Shown: positions 19,967-28,819 of the stretch, one piece after another
Layout: every line of letters starts with the position of its first letter
How positions within the stretch are numbered: position 1 is the stretch's first letter
Source: Bacillus thuringiensis
GTDB taxonomy: Bacteria; Bacillota; Bacilli; Bacillales; Bacillaceae_G
Direction: 5' to 3'
Length of the DNA stretch: 64,000 nucleotides
NCBI RefSeq assembly: GCF_001182785.1
Contig: NZ_CP012099.1
Coordinates: forward strand, 4,028,501-4,092,500
Position numbers and translations under genes: made by a program
The notes under the pieces: generated by a model
Told to the model about the DNA's origin: nothing
Database searches by the model: none
Seen by the model: only the letters and a program-made list of their open reading frames with translations

Positions 19967-20545
19967 ATGCAGCACGTCACTTTATTACCACTAGATTTAT
20001 GCTATACAAATGTGATTTTCGAGCTATCAAGTGATCCACATATAAAAAATGCATTAGGGCTAACGGTAGAAAACATCGAAGACACGAAAACATTTCTTCT
20101 TTTCGCAATAGAAGAAGAACGCCAAAAGAAATCATTATCGAGAATGATTGTAAATGAAGAGAATGAAATAATTGGCCTCACCACACTTAAACATATTAAT
20201 AATGAGAAGAAGCAATCTCACATTGGTAGTTGGCTCGGCTATCCGTACTGGGGAAAAGGCTATAACGAGGCTGCTAAAAAAGAAATCTTTAAAATCGCTT
20301 TTTTAGACTTACAACTTTCCTACGTATTTGCTGGTGCTAAAACGAATAATATCCGCTCGTTAAAAGCACAAGAAAAACTACCTTATATTTCATTGCATGT
20401 GGAAAACAAGTTTCCAGACGAACACGCTGCACTAGAGAAAGAAGTAAAGTCGACTTGCTCTTTGCATGTCGTGTCACGTGAAAATTTTTTAAACTGGTTG
20501 GAATTACAGAGTGAGGAGGAAAAATATGAAGGCATTGAAAATTAG
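19967..20545 (+). CDS. GNAT family N-acetyltransferase (RimJ/RimL-like)
   Basis: This 192-residue protein has the GNAT acetyl-CoA core with GSWLGYPYWGKGYNEAAKKE, then AKTNNIRSLKAQEKL, as in RimJ/RimL-type enzymes. AAAGGGG lies upstream of the ATG. It overlaps the next gene by 20 nt. The substrate cannot be told. Confidence 0.82.
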   Translation: MQHVTLLPLDLCYTNVIFELSSDPHIKNALGLTVENIEDTKTFLLFAIEEERQKKSLSRMIVNEENEIIGLTTLKHINNEKKQSHIGSWLGYPYWGKGYNEAAKKEIFKIAFLDLQLSYVFAGAKTNNIRSLKAQEKLPYISLHVENKFPDEHAALEKEVKSTCSLHVVSRENFLNWLELQSEEEKYEGIEN

Positions 20546-20846
20546 TTTAACCGTTGTAGTAGAATTAGCTCTTATTTATCTTTTTTCATTGTTGGTCGGT
20601 TGGTCATTTATAGAGACCTTTTTCCTTGGTAGTTTAGCAATATTTGCAATTATGTGGTTAATTATTATGAGTAACCATAGAAATAACATTACAGATCACG
20701 CAATAAGTAAAACATTAACTGGCGTTGAGACTGGCGAAATAAAACCATTTCAAATTGTTTTGACTCCATCTATTATGGCTACTCTTTCACTTGTTTTAGT
20801 AAGTTTTATTATAACCACTATTTACTATCTACCCTATTTCCTATAA
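20526..20846 (+). CDS. Membrane protein, unknown function
   Basis: The 106-residue protein has three predicted membrane segments (about 5-25, 26-45, 83-104) and a short polar loop with NHRNNITDHA. The ribosome site GAGGAGGAAAA sets the ATG at 20526 inside the end of the acetyltransferase gene, suggesting coupled translation. No family recognised. Confidence 0.75.
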   Translation: MKALKISLTVVVELALIYLFSLLVGWSFIETFFLGSLAIFAIMWLIIMSNHRNNITDHAISKTLTGVETGEIKPFQIVLTPSIMATLSLVLVSFIITTIYYLPYFL

Positions 20847-20850
20847 AAAA

Positions 20851-20875
20851 AGCACTCGTGATTATCACGAGTGCT
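20851..20875. terminator. Bidirectional terminator between convergent genes and efp
   Basis: A 10-bp perfect stem AGCACTCGTG/CACGAGTGCT with A and T runs on the two sides serves both the plus-strand membrane gene and efp. Confidence 0.85.
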
Positions 20876-20881
20876 TTTCTA

Positions 20882-21439
20882 CTATGCACGAGAAACGTAT
20901 TTACCTTCACCAGTGTTGATGATAAGCATTTCGCCTTCGTTAATGAAGATTGGTACTTGTACAACAAGACCAGTTTCTAATGTAGCTGGTTTTGTTACGT
21001 TAGAAGCAGTATCACCTTTAATACCAGGCTCTGTTTCTGACACTTTTAATTCAACTGTATTCGGAAGTTCAACACCAAGTACTTCGCCTTGGTAAGTCAT
21101 GATTGCTACTTCCATGTTTTCTTTTAGGAATTTAAGCTCGCGCTCGATTTGGTTTTCACCAAGCTCGATTTGCTCATAAGTTCCGTTATCCATAAATACG
21201 TGAGCCTCACCGCTTGCGTATAAGTATTGCATACGACGGTTTTCGATGTGTGCTTTTTCTACTTTCTCACCTGCACGGAATGTTTTCTCTTGAACAGAAC
21301 CTGTGCGAATGTTACGTAGTTTAGAACGAACGAATGCAGCACCCTTACCTGGCTTTACGTGTTGGAAATCAAGTACTTGCCAAAGCGCATTGTCCACTGA
21401 AATTGTTAAACCTGTACGAAAATCGTTTACTGAAATCAT
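20882..21439 (-). CDS. efp: Elongation factor P
   Basis: EF-P relieves ribosome stalling at polyproline. The 185-residue protein starts [13 protein letters not shown] and has the domain I loop [14 protein letters not shown] with the modifiable lysine K32, which carries 5-aminopentanol in B. subtilis. Two OB-fold domains follow (about 66-185). The YxxG-type C-terminus ends GEGKYVSRA. It follows the pepQ gene by 21 nt. Confidence 0.97.
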   Translation of the reverse strand: MISVNDFRTGLTISVDNALWQVLDFQHVKPGKGAAFVRSKLRNIRTGSVQEKTFRAGEKVEKAHIENRRMQYLYASGEAHVFMDNGTYEQIELGENQIERELKFLKENMEVAIMTYQGEVLGVELPNTVELKVSETEPGIKGDTASNVTKPATLETGLVVQVPIFINEGEMLIINTGEGKYVSRA

Positions 21440-21460
21440 GTAAAAAAATCCTCCTGTGTA

Positions 21461-22522
21461 TTACAAAATAATAAGTTCTTTTGGTGATTTCGTAATTACT
21501 TCATTACCTTCACTTGTCACAATGATATCATCTTCAATACGTACGCCGCCAATACCTGGAATATAAATACCTGGTTCTACTGTTACAGCCATACCTGGTT
21601 CAAGTACTGTATCAGAACGGAACGCTAAACCTGGTGCTTCATGGATTTCAAGACCTATTCCATGACCAGTAGAGTGCCCAAAGTATTCACCATATCCTTT
21701 TTCCGTTATGTAGTCACGCGTTAGCGCATCAGCCTCGCGACCTGTTAAACCAGCTTTAATACCGTTCACACCACGTAGTTGTGCTTCTAAAACGATATTA
21801 TAAATTTCTTTTAATTTATCAGATGGTTCACCGACTGCAATCGTACGAGTAATATCAGAGCAATATCCTTTATAATAAGCGCCGAAGTCTAATGTAACGA
21901 AATCTCCTGTTTCTATCACTTTTTCAGATGCCACGCCGTGCGGTAATGCCGAACGAAGACCTGAAGCAACGATAATATCAAACGAAGAAGATGTTGCTCC
22001 TTGTTTTCTCATGAAAAATTCAAGTTCATTTGACACTTCAATTTCAGATACTCCCGGGCGAATGAATGATAGAATATGCTCAAAGGCAGCATCTGCAATC
22101 TGTGCAGCTTCCTTTAATATCTTAATCTCTGAATCAGTCTTTATCAAGCGTAACTTTTCTACAAGTCCAGAAGTCGGGATAAATTCAGCATCAATCGCTT
22201 CCTTATGCGCTGAATAAGAACTATATGTAAGAGTATCTTGCTCAAAACCAAGCTTTTGAATTCCAAGCTCTTTCACTTGCTTTGCCACTTCATCAATGAT
22301 TAATCCTGCGTGCTGTACAATCTCATATCCAACCGCTTGTTTACTTGCCTGCTCGACGTAACGGAAATCTGTAATAAATTGAGCACGATCTTTTGAAATA
22401 AGAACTACACCTGCTGTTCCTGTGAAATTAGCCATATATCTACGACTATGTTCATTTGTTAACAAAATACCGTCAATGCCAGCCTCATCAAACGCACTTC
22501 GTAATCTTTCAATTTTCTCCAT
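21461..22522 (-). CDS. Xaa-Pro aminopeptidase (M24B, YqhT)
   Basis: The 353-residue M24 family enzyme has a creatinase N-terminal domain (about 1-125) and a pita-bread catalytic domain. Metal ligands are visible in DFGAYYKGYCSDITRT, HSTGHGIGLEIHE, VTVEPGIYIPG and RIEDDIIV. It is predicted to remove residues before proline and lies 21 nt upstream of efp, a conserved pairing around proline-related functions. Confidence 0.93.
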   Translation of the reverse strand: MEKIERLRSAFDEAGIDGILLTNEHSRRYMANFTGTAGVVLISKDRAQFITDFRYVEQASKQAVGYEIVQHAGLIIDEVAKQVKELGIQKLGFEQDTLTYSSYSAHKEAIDAEFIPTSGLVEKLRLIKTDSEIKILKEAAQIADAAFEHILSFIRPGVSEIEVSNELEFFMRKQGATSSSFDIIVASGLRSALPHGVASEKVIETGDFVTLDFGAYYKGYCSDITRTIAVGEPSDKLKEIYNIVLEAQLRGVNGIKAGLTGREADALTRDYITEKGYGEYFGHSTGHGIGLEIHEAPGLAFRSDTVLEPGMAVTVEPGIYIPGIGGVRIEDDIIVTSEGNEVITKSPKELIIL

Positions 22523-22526
22523 TACT

Positions 22527-22967
22527 TTATGCCTCCCTCAATTTCTCCATTAATGCAAATAACGCTAACTTATAGCCATAAAAACCAAATCCAACAATTT
22601 GTCCTGCACAAACAGCTGCCGTCACAGATTCGTGACGGAACGATTCACGCTGATGAATGTTAGAAATATGTACTTCAATAACAGGAATCGAAATGCTCGC
22701 AATGGCATCACGAATCGCATAGCTATAATGCGTAAATGCTCCTGGATTTAAAATGATCCCTTCATATATATCTTCCGCTTCATGAATAATGTCGATAATG
22801 GCACCTTCATGATTCGATTGGAAACATTCTAACTCCACTCCCATTGTTTCTGCTTCTTGCTTCATATCTGCTTCAAGTGTCGCTAGCGTGCCCTTCCCAT
22901 ATACATTTACCTCACGAACACCGAGGCGATTTAGGTTAGGACCGTTTACGAGGAGTAACTTTTTCAT
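22527..22967 (-). CDS. aroQ: 3-dehydroquinate dehydratase, type II
   Basis: AroQ makes 3-dehydroshikimate in the shikimate pathway. The 146-residue protein shows LLVNGPNLNRLGVRE, CFQSNHEGAIIDIIH, NPGAFTHYSYAIRDA and EVHISNIHQRESFRHES, all type II signatures. I used the internal ATG at 22967 because the canonical N-terminus MKKLLLVNGPN starts there. It ends 4 nt before pepQ begins. Confidence 0.95.
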   Translation of the reverse strand: MKKLLLVNGPNLNRLGVREVNVYGKGTLATLEADMKQEAETMGVELECFQSNHEGAIIDIIHEAEDIYEGIILNPGAFTHYSYAIRDAIASISIPVIEVHISNIHQRESFRHESVTAAVCAGQIVGFGFYGYKLALFALMEKLREA

Positions 22968-23019
22968 ATTCTTAAAACTCCTTAATATTAAATATCTATA
23001 CAATATTTTAACATAGGAG

Positions 23020-23508
23020 TTACTTATTTGAATAGTTCGTCTTCTCTTGCCCTTCTTGTTCTACTTTATTGCTATTTACTGCGTAAGAAACAGAATATGC
23101 TATAAACACACCATACAATATAAAAATACATATTGTCGTCACAATTGTCTCTTTTGGTAAATGGAGCGCACTTTTAATAACAGGGGCCATTAAACCCATC
23201 CCAAAAAACAGCAATGCCCACCAAAATAGCCCATAAATAATTCCCGGAATAACCCCTTCAAACTTCGCAAAAAATGCTTTATACAAAAAGGCAATCAAAA
23301 TTGAAAGAAGTCCCATACACACTATTCCTGACACATTGCCCCATACACCTTCTTTCCAACTTCCAAACGCAAATGGTAAAAGGAAATAATTCGGTCCCGC
23401 CTCCGTAAATGAAAATATATGAAGGAAATACCATATCCCGCCCCAAAAGATTCCACCAAACAAACCAATCTGCACAAAATTCCTTGTTCCTAATTGTTCT
23501 TGACTCAC
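23020..23508 (-). CDS. yqhR: Conserved membrane protein YqhR
   Basis: The 162-residue protein has four predicted membrane segments (about 14-35, 58-80, 88-110, 120-145). I propose a GTG start at 23508 with GGAGGTG 5 nt upstream; an open frame six codons longer starts with TTG and has no ribosome site. It fits the yqhS-yqhR-yqhQ-yqhP order of B. subtilis. Function unknown. Confidence 0.82.
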   Translation of the reverse strand: MSQEQLGTRNFVQIGLFGGIFWGGIWYFLHIFSFTEAGPNYFLLPFAFGSWKEGVWGNVSGIVCMGLLSILIAFLYKAFFAKFEGVIPGIIYGLFWWALLFFGMGLMAPVIKSALHLPKETIVTTICIFILYGVFIAYSVSYAVNSNKVEQEGQEKTNYSNK

Positions 23509-23752
23509 ATCGACACCTCCACTCAATAGTATGCCCGAAACTATTTTGAAGCATGTTTAAATCCTGCGAAATTTGTCTATAAAAAGAATAAGAAATGTCC
23601 GACTCTCATAACATTTTCCCTTGTCATCTACTTGTATTTGCCGATAAAATAAAGGAAACTCGGTGATTGTCTTATTTCAAAACGACAGAACCCAGTATGA
23701 CAATTGCCTCTTTTTCTACATAAGAGAGAAACAAATACAGGTTGGTGTTAAC

Positions 23753-24673
23753 ATGGCAGAAGAGTCAAAACAAATATATGGCGGGCAAGCGGTCATAGAA
23801 GGAGTTATGTTTGGCGGTAGAGAATATACTGTTACAGCGGTTCGTCGTAAAGATAAATCGATTGAATTTTATCGATTACCACGCGTTCGTAATAAAGTAT
23901 TATCTACGCTGAAAAAAATTCCATTTTTACGAGGGATTGCCGCTATTGTGGATGCAAGTGCGAATGGAGCAAAGCATTTAAACTTCGCTTCAGAACGATT
24001 TGACGTCCACCCAGAAGATGATGAACAAATTGCAAATAAAAAAGAAGAACAATCAAAATTAACGATGGTATTAGGAGTTGCAGCGGTTGGCGTTTTATCT
24101 TTCATATTCGGTAAAGTCATCTTCACAGCAGTTCCTGCACTATTAGCTGAATTAACGAGACCGATTTTCCCATCTCATACCGGGCAAATCATTGTCGAAA
24201 GTGTCATTAAGCTCATGCTATTATTGAGCTATATATACTTTATTTCTTTAACCCCACTTATTAAGCGGGTATTTCAGTATCACGGTGCGGAGCATAAGGT
24301 AATCAATGCTTACGAGAATAACCTTCCTCTGACTGTAGAAAACGTTCAAAAGCAAACTCGTCTCCATTATAGATGCGGCAGTAGCTTTATTATATTTACA
24401 GTCATTATTGGAATGTTCGTTTATTTCCTCGTCCCTACAGATCCTCTTTGGGCACGAGTTATAAACAGAATTTTATTAATTCCAGTTGTACTTGGTATTT
24501 CTTTCGAAGTATTGCAATTTACAAATCGATTACGAGATATTCCCGTATTACGCGTACTTGGATATCCTGGATTATGGCTACAACTATTAACAACGAAAGA
24601 ACCAACAGATGATCAAGTGGAAGTAGCAATTGCATCGTTTGAAGAATTATTACGTTTAGAGAACAAACAATAA
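23753..24673 (+). CDS. yqhQ: YqhQ, DUF1385 membrane protein
   Basis: This 306-residue DUF1385 protein has the conserved N-terminus YGGQAVIEGVMFGGREY. Membrane segments lie at about 100-120, 130-150, 160-175, 230-250 and 255-275, and a central QYHGAEHKVINAYE motif precedes RCGSSF. The ATG at 23753 starts at the conserved MAEESKQIYGGQ. The upstream site AGGTTGGTG is modest, and an in-frame extension of 30 codons is probably untranslated. Confidence 0.88.
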   Translation: MAEESKQIYGGQAVIEGVMFGGREYTVTAVRRKDKSIEFYRLPRVRNKVLSTLKKIPFLRGIAAIVDASANGAKHLNFASERFDVHPEDDEQIANKKEEQSKLTMVLGVAAVGVLSFIFGKVIFTAVPALLAELTRPIFPSHTGQIIVESVIKLMLLLSYIYFISLTPLIKRVFQYHGAEHKVINAYENNLPLTVENVQKQTRLHYRCGSSFIIFTVIIGMFVYFLVPTDPLWARVINRILLIPVVLGISFEVLQFTNRLRDIPVLRVLGYPGLWLQLLTTKEPTDDQVEVAIASFEELLRLENKQ

Positions 24674-24752
24674 TTATTTAAAAATGGTGTTCAACTCCTT
24701 TCCTCATCGTTAATATACTAATTTCAATATATGTTTTTAGGAGGTGTTCCTT

Positions 24753-25154
24753 ATGAATGGTCGTTCGTTTACTTTCGCTATATTTGTGCTTATTATCGGA
24801 TTGGCAATATTCGGCCTTGTTTCATCTGTTATTACAAATCCCATGGGTGTATTAAGAAATATCGGGTACATGTTACTTGTTGTCGGTATCTTTTATTTGC
24901 TATACAAGATGTTTACAAATTCCAGTGGTTCTGCAAATTCGCAAAGCTCATATAAGCGTGCGGCAAAACAATCGAACCGCAAACATGGGAAACAAAATGT
25001 AGCACCCCTAGGCAATTCTTTCTTTAAGTCAAATACTTCTAATGACAAAAGTAAAAAAGGGGATTCTTCCACTTTGAAACGAAAAAGAAAACAGTCTCAT
25101 TTAACTGTCATTGAAGGCAAAAAAAGCAAAAAGAAAGACCGTGCTTCCTTTTAG
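24753..25154 (+). CDS. yqhP: YqhP/SA1362 family membrane protein
   Basis: The 133-residue protein has two membrane segments (about 5-25 and 40-60) and a long, lysine- and serine-rich cytoplasmic tail (about 65-133) ending in KGKKSKKKDRASF-like composition. AGGAGGTG precedes the ATG. Its last four bases overlap the end of the convergent HAD gene. Function unknown. Confidence 0.85.
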   Translation: MNGRSFTFAIFVLIIGLAIFGLVSSVITNPMGVLRNIGYMLLVVGIFYLLYKMFTNSSGSANSQSSYKRAAKQSNRKHGKQNVAPLGNSFFKSNTSNDKSKKGDSSTLKRKRKQSHLTVIEGKKSKKKDRASF

Positions 25155-25813
25155 GAAATACGGTCTTTTTTTATACTTTGAAGCACTTCTTTTAAACTTT
25201 TCTCTCTCATACTTTCAATTCGAAGATGATGATTTTCAAATGGTAAATTCCGTGTCACATCATTAGGTACAACAACGCACATTAATCCCGCTGCAACTGC
25301 TGCTCTCAATCCATTTAATGAATCTTCAAATACAACAGCTTCAGACGGCTTAATTCCTAACTCTTCTATTGCAACTCGATAAAGAGCTGGATCTGGTTTT
25401 ACCTTCTCAACATCTTCCCTCGTTTTAATTACTTCAAAATATTCTCGAATCTGTAGCTCTTCTAAAAAATGAATAACCCATTCTCTAGATGAACTAGAAG
25501 CTAGTGCGATTTTCAATCCCATTTCTTTCGCTTCTTCTAAATATTCTTTTACCCCGTCACGCGCTTCTGGTATTTTCATTTTCTCTTTATGTAAAGTTGC
25601 CACTTTTTCTTTTAATACACTTTTGTTAAACTTCTCTTTTAATTGATCATTTAAATATGCAAAAAGCACCTCATCTGTTGTTCCAATGCATTTCGCAAAT
25701 TCCTCTAAAGGTAGCTCTCCGCCGTATTCACGAACAGCATCTCTGAAAGAGTGAAACCATATCGTTTCTGTGTCCACAATTAATCCATCAAAATCAAAAA
25801 TAATTGCTTTCAT
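25151..25813 (-). CDS. HAD superfamily phosphatase/phosphomutase-like (YqhO region)
   Basis: The 220-residue protein is a HAD subfamily IA enzyme of the beta-phosphoglucomutase type. Motif I is IIFDFDGLIVDTET, motif II ALASSSS, motif III KPDPALYR, and motif IV VFEDSLNGLRAAVAAG. I took the ATG at 25813, where the usual MKAIIFDFDG begins; the frame is open 15 codons further. The sugar phosphate substrate is unknown. Its end overlaps yqhP's end on the other strand by 4 nt. Confidence 0.88.
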   Translation of the reverse strand: MKAIIFDFDGLIVDTETIWFHSFRDAVREYGGELPLEEFAKCIGTTDEVLFAYLNDQLKEKFNKSVLKEKVATLHKEKMKIPEARDGVKEYLEEAKEMGLKIALASSSSREWVIHFLEELQIREYFEVIKTREDVEKVKPDPALYRVAIEELGIKPSEAVVFEDSLNGLRAAVAAGLMCVVVPNDVTRNLPFENHHLRIESMREKSLKEVLQSIKKDRIS

Positions 25814-25846
25814 AATTCTCCCATCCTTTTCGAATTGAAATAAAAA

Positions 25847-25865
25847 AGGAAACGCCATCCGTTCC
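25847..25865 (-). terminator. Terminator of mntR
   Basis: A GGAACG...CGTTTCC hairpin on the minus strand is followed by TTTTTTATT just after the mntR stop. Confidence 0.65.
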
Positions 25866-25867
25866 CC

Positions 25868-26392
<525 letters not shown>

Positions 26393-26413
26393 CTAAATCT
26401 GCAAAAGTGAAAA

Positions 26414-26437
26414 GAACCTGCATTCAAATACAAGTTC
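26414..26437 (-). terminator. Terminator of splB
   Basis: An imperfect stem GAACtTG/CAgGTTC with a 10-nt AT-rich loop is followed by TTTTCAC on the minus strand immediately after the splB stop. Confidence 0.55.
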
Positions 26438-26440
26438 CTT

Positions 26441-27466
26441 TCATGTAAAATATTGAATTTCTGCTTCAGGAAAAAAGTGATGAATATATCCTCGAATCGT
26501 TTCTTCCAATACTTCTGCATCATCTTTTTTATATACATATTTCCCAATTCCATATCGTCCCCATTTATACTTTCGCTTCTCTTCATCCATTTCAAGCTTC
26601 GTATTTGGATAACGCTCTTGAATAACCTTTTTTGCTGGTTTCGTAAAACGATGCTGAATTAATTCAAACGTTAAATTTGGTATCGTCATATCTTTCAGCG
26701 CATTGTACAGTCGTTCAAATAATTCACGGTATCCTTCTTCCCATCCCTCATGCATATAAAGTGGTGCAACTATAAAACCAAGTGGATAACCTGCACCTGC
26801 TACTTTACGAGCCGCCTCAATTCGCTCTTCAAACGGCGATGTCCCTGGTTCAAAATTTTTAATTACATATCGTGAATTTATACTAAACCTGAAACGAGTT
26901 TTCCCATTATGCTTTGCATCTAATAAATGATCAACATGCGAATATTTCGTAACGAAACGTAAACGCCCATATTCACTTTCTCCAATGAATTCAATCGCCC
27001 GCTTTAATGCATGTGTTAAATGATCAATCCCAACAATGTCTGATGTACACGCCGCTTCAAATCTTGTTATTTCAGGTTCTCTTTCATCCATATATTGCTT
27101 TGCCTTCTCAAATATTTCATCGAGATTCACATACACGCGAACGTAAGGCTTACTCCCAAGTGTCGTTTGCAAATAACAATAATGACAATGCCCCATACAC
27201 CCTGTTGCGAGCGGGATTGCATATTCAGCTGACGGTTTTGACGTATCAAACTTTAATGTCTTCCTCACCCCAACGACAAGCGTTGCCTTTGCATTACGAT
27301 ACTTTTGCAAATCATTTTCTCCTGGTAAATTTCTAATTTGATTATGTGATGTCGTTTCACGAATCTCTAGTCCCATCTTCGTAAACTTCTCATAAAGCTC
27401 TTTTCCAAGCGGATATTCAAGTGCCTTTGGTTCAAAGTAAATGAGTTTTGGCATAAATGGTTTCAT
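26441..27466 (-). CDS. splB: Spore photoproduct lyase
   Basis: SplB is a radical SAM enzyme that reverses the 5-thyminyl-5,6-dihydrothymine lesion in UV-irradiated spore DNA. The 341-residue protein has the cluster motif CMGHCHYC (CxxxCxxC), preceded by YAIPLATG, plus RFRFSINSRYVIKNFEPGT and the C-terminal KYVYKKDDAEV. It stands alone here rather than with splA. Confidence 0.95.
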   Translation of the reverse strand: MKPFMPKLIYFEPKALEYPLGKELYEKFTKMGLEIRETTSHNQIRNLPGENDLQKYRNAKATLVVGVRKTLKFDTSKPSAEYAIPLATGCMGHCHYCYLQTTLGSKPYVRVYVNLDEIFEKAKQYMDEREPEITRFEAACTSDIVGIDHLTHALKRAIEFIGESEYGRLRFVTKYSHVDHLLDAKHNGKTRFRFSINSRYVIKNFEPGTSPFEERIEAARKVAGAGYPLGFIVAPLYMHEGWEEGYRELFERLYNALKDMTIPNLTFELIQHRFTKPAKKVIQERYPNTKLEMDEEKRKYKWGRYGIGKYVYKKDDAEVLEETIRGYIHHFFPEAEIQYFT

Positions 27467-27531
27467 GTGCTTCCCTCCCTCTCGTTAGTATGGGAAACGT
27501 TGAAAAATTAACACTCATTAAAGTTTTCCAC

Positions 27532-27601
27532 TTCAGTAACTTGCGTTGCAAGTTACTGAATGTTATAATTTGGATAACAACTACCTTGCAACGCAAGTTA
27601 C
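27532..27601. promoter_or_regulatory. Paired PadR operators around a TATAAT promoter
   Basis: Site 1 (27532-27560) is a perfect palindrome with 13-bp arms ending in CAGTAACTTGC, around a GTT centre. Site 2 (27585-27601) repeats CTTGCAACGCAAGTTAC, identical to the complement of site 1 over 17 bases. A TATAAT lies between them (27564-27569), so site 1 covers the -35 region and site 2 lies downstream of the start. Autorepression of padR is the natural reading. Confidence 0.8.
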
Positions 27602-27623
27602 CTGAGTAAAAGGTGGTGAAATC

Positions 27624-27941
27624 ATGCACAGCCAAATGTTAAAAGGTGTACTAGAAGGTTGCATCCTATACATCATTTCACAAGAAGAAGTGTACGGATA
27701 TGAACTGAGCACAAAATTAAATACACACGGCTTTACATTCGTAAGCGAAGGAAGCATATATCCGTTATTGTTACGTATGCAAAAAGAAAAATTGATTGAA
27801 GGAACATTAAAAGCCTCCTCACTTGGTCCAAAGAGAAAATATTATCACGTAACGGATAAAGGATTAGAACAGCTTGAAGAATTTAAACAAAGCTGGGGAA
27901 TGGTTTCTACTACGGTAAATAACTTATTACAGGGGGAGTGA
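27624..27941 (+). CDS. PadR family transcriptional regulator
   Basis: This 105-residue protein is a short PadR-type winged-helix regulator: MLKGVLEGCILYIISQEEVYGYEL, then EGSIYPLLLRMQKEKLIEG and KYYHVTDKGLEQLEEFK (quoted in parts). AAAGGTGG precedes the ATG. Its stop overlaps the following gene's alternative starts, so the two are translated together. It probably represses its own two-gene operon through the palindromes upstream. Confidence 0.9.
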   Translation: MHSQMLKGVLEGCILYIISQEEVYGYELSTKLNTHGFTFVSEGSIYPLLLRMQKEKLIEGTLKASSLGPKRKYYHVTDKGLEQLEEFKQSWGMVSTTVNNLLQGE

Positions 27942-27946
27942 TGAGG

Positions 27947-28618
27947 ATGAATGCCCAAGACATGGTTGAATTGAATAATAAAAAACGTGAGCTTCTAACT
28001 TCCGAAAACGAAGCTGCTTATGGCGATATGTTAGTATATCTTCGAATATCAAACGTACCTCAGCAACAAATGGAGGAACTTTTACTAGAAATATTAGATC
28101 ATCTTATCGAAGCACAAGCAGAAAATAAAAGTGCTTACGACATTTTCGGTAATGATTTACAATCTTATTGCGATGAACTTATATCAGCTTTACCAACCCA
28201 AACAAAGTTAGAAAAAACTTCTTTAATTGGATTTTCTATTAGCTTACTTCTTGTTATACAGTTTGGAATCGATGCAATTGTTTCTTTTTTTATTTTAACT
28301 TTTGGAAATACTGCGGAACAATTAACCCCAGTTTTTAGTATCCCTGGAACTACTTTGTCTGTTTCAATAATTATACTAGGTATACTATTTATTTTATATT
28401 TGTTAAAGCGTTACTCCTTTGATCAGAAAATGAATTGGAAAAGAAGAATTCTATTTGGATTCGCATTTGCTACTCCATTTTGTTCCGCTGTATTCTTAAA
28501 TATTTATTTCCAAAAGCAACCTTATCTCATTTATCATCTAACCTTTTGGCAAAACGCTTTAATTGCTATCTTATTTTTTATTTTATATAAATTACTATAT
28601 AAAAAATCAAATTTTTAA
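27947..28618 (+). CDS. Membrane protein cotranscribed with padR
   Basis: The 223-residue protein has a soluble helical N-terminal part (about 1-85, LNNKKRELL and EEFLLEILDHL-like sequence typical of DUF1129/DUF1700-type partners of PadR). Four hydrophobic segments follow (about 92-115, 125-150, 165-185, 195-220). I favour the ATG at 27947, 8 nt after GGGGGAG; ATG 27941 and GTG 27938 are alternatives. Function unknown; a stress or envelope role is only a guess from PadR pairing. Confidence 0.75.
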   Translation: MNAQDMVELNNKKRELLTSENEAAYGDMLVYLRISNVPQQQMEELLLEILDHLIEAQAENKSAYDIFGNDLQSYCDELISALPTQTKLEKTSLIGFSISLLLVIQFGIDAIVSFFILTFGNTAEQLTPVFSIPGTTLSVSIIILGILFILYLLKRYSFDQKMNWKRRILFGFAFATPFCSAVFLNIYFQKQPYLIYHLTFWQNALIAILFFILYKLLYKKSNF

Positions 28619-28638
28619 CAGCCCTTCAAAAGGCTGTT
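28617..28638 (+). terminator. Terminator of the padR operon
   Basis: AACAGCC and GGCTGTT form a 7-bp stem followed by TTTTTTC. Confidence 0.8.
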
Positions 28639-28716
28639 TTTTCTTCTGTCTAATTTTACAAATTGAAAAATTTCATAAAGAAAATAAGAAAAATGCAAAA
28701 TAATTAAAGTTAATTG

Positions 28717-28746
28717 TTGACGTGATGCTTTTATTATCGGTATCAT
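28717..28746 (+). promoter_or_regulatory. Putative promoter of the Pro/Lys-rich linker protein gene
   Basis: TTGACG and TATCAT are separated by 18 bp, about 75 bp upstream of the ATG at 28820. Confidence 0.45.
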
Positions 28747-28819
28747 AAATCTTCGTGAGCAATTATTTTTCGTTATACGATTTTTTTATTATTACTGAAT
28801 TTTTGAGAGGAGAAATTAG

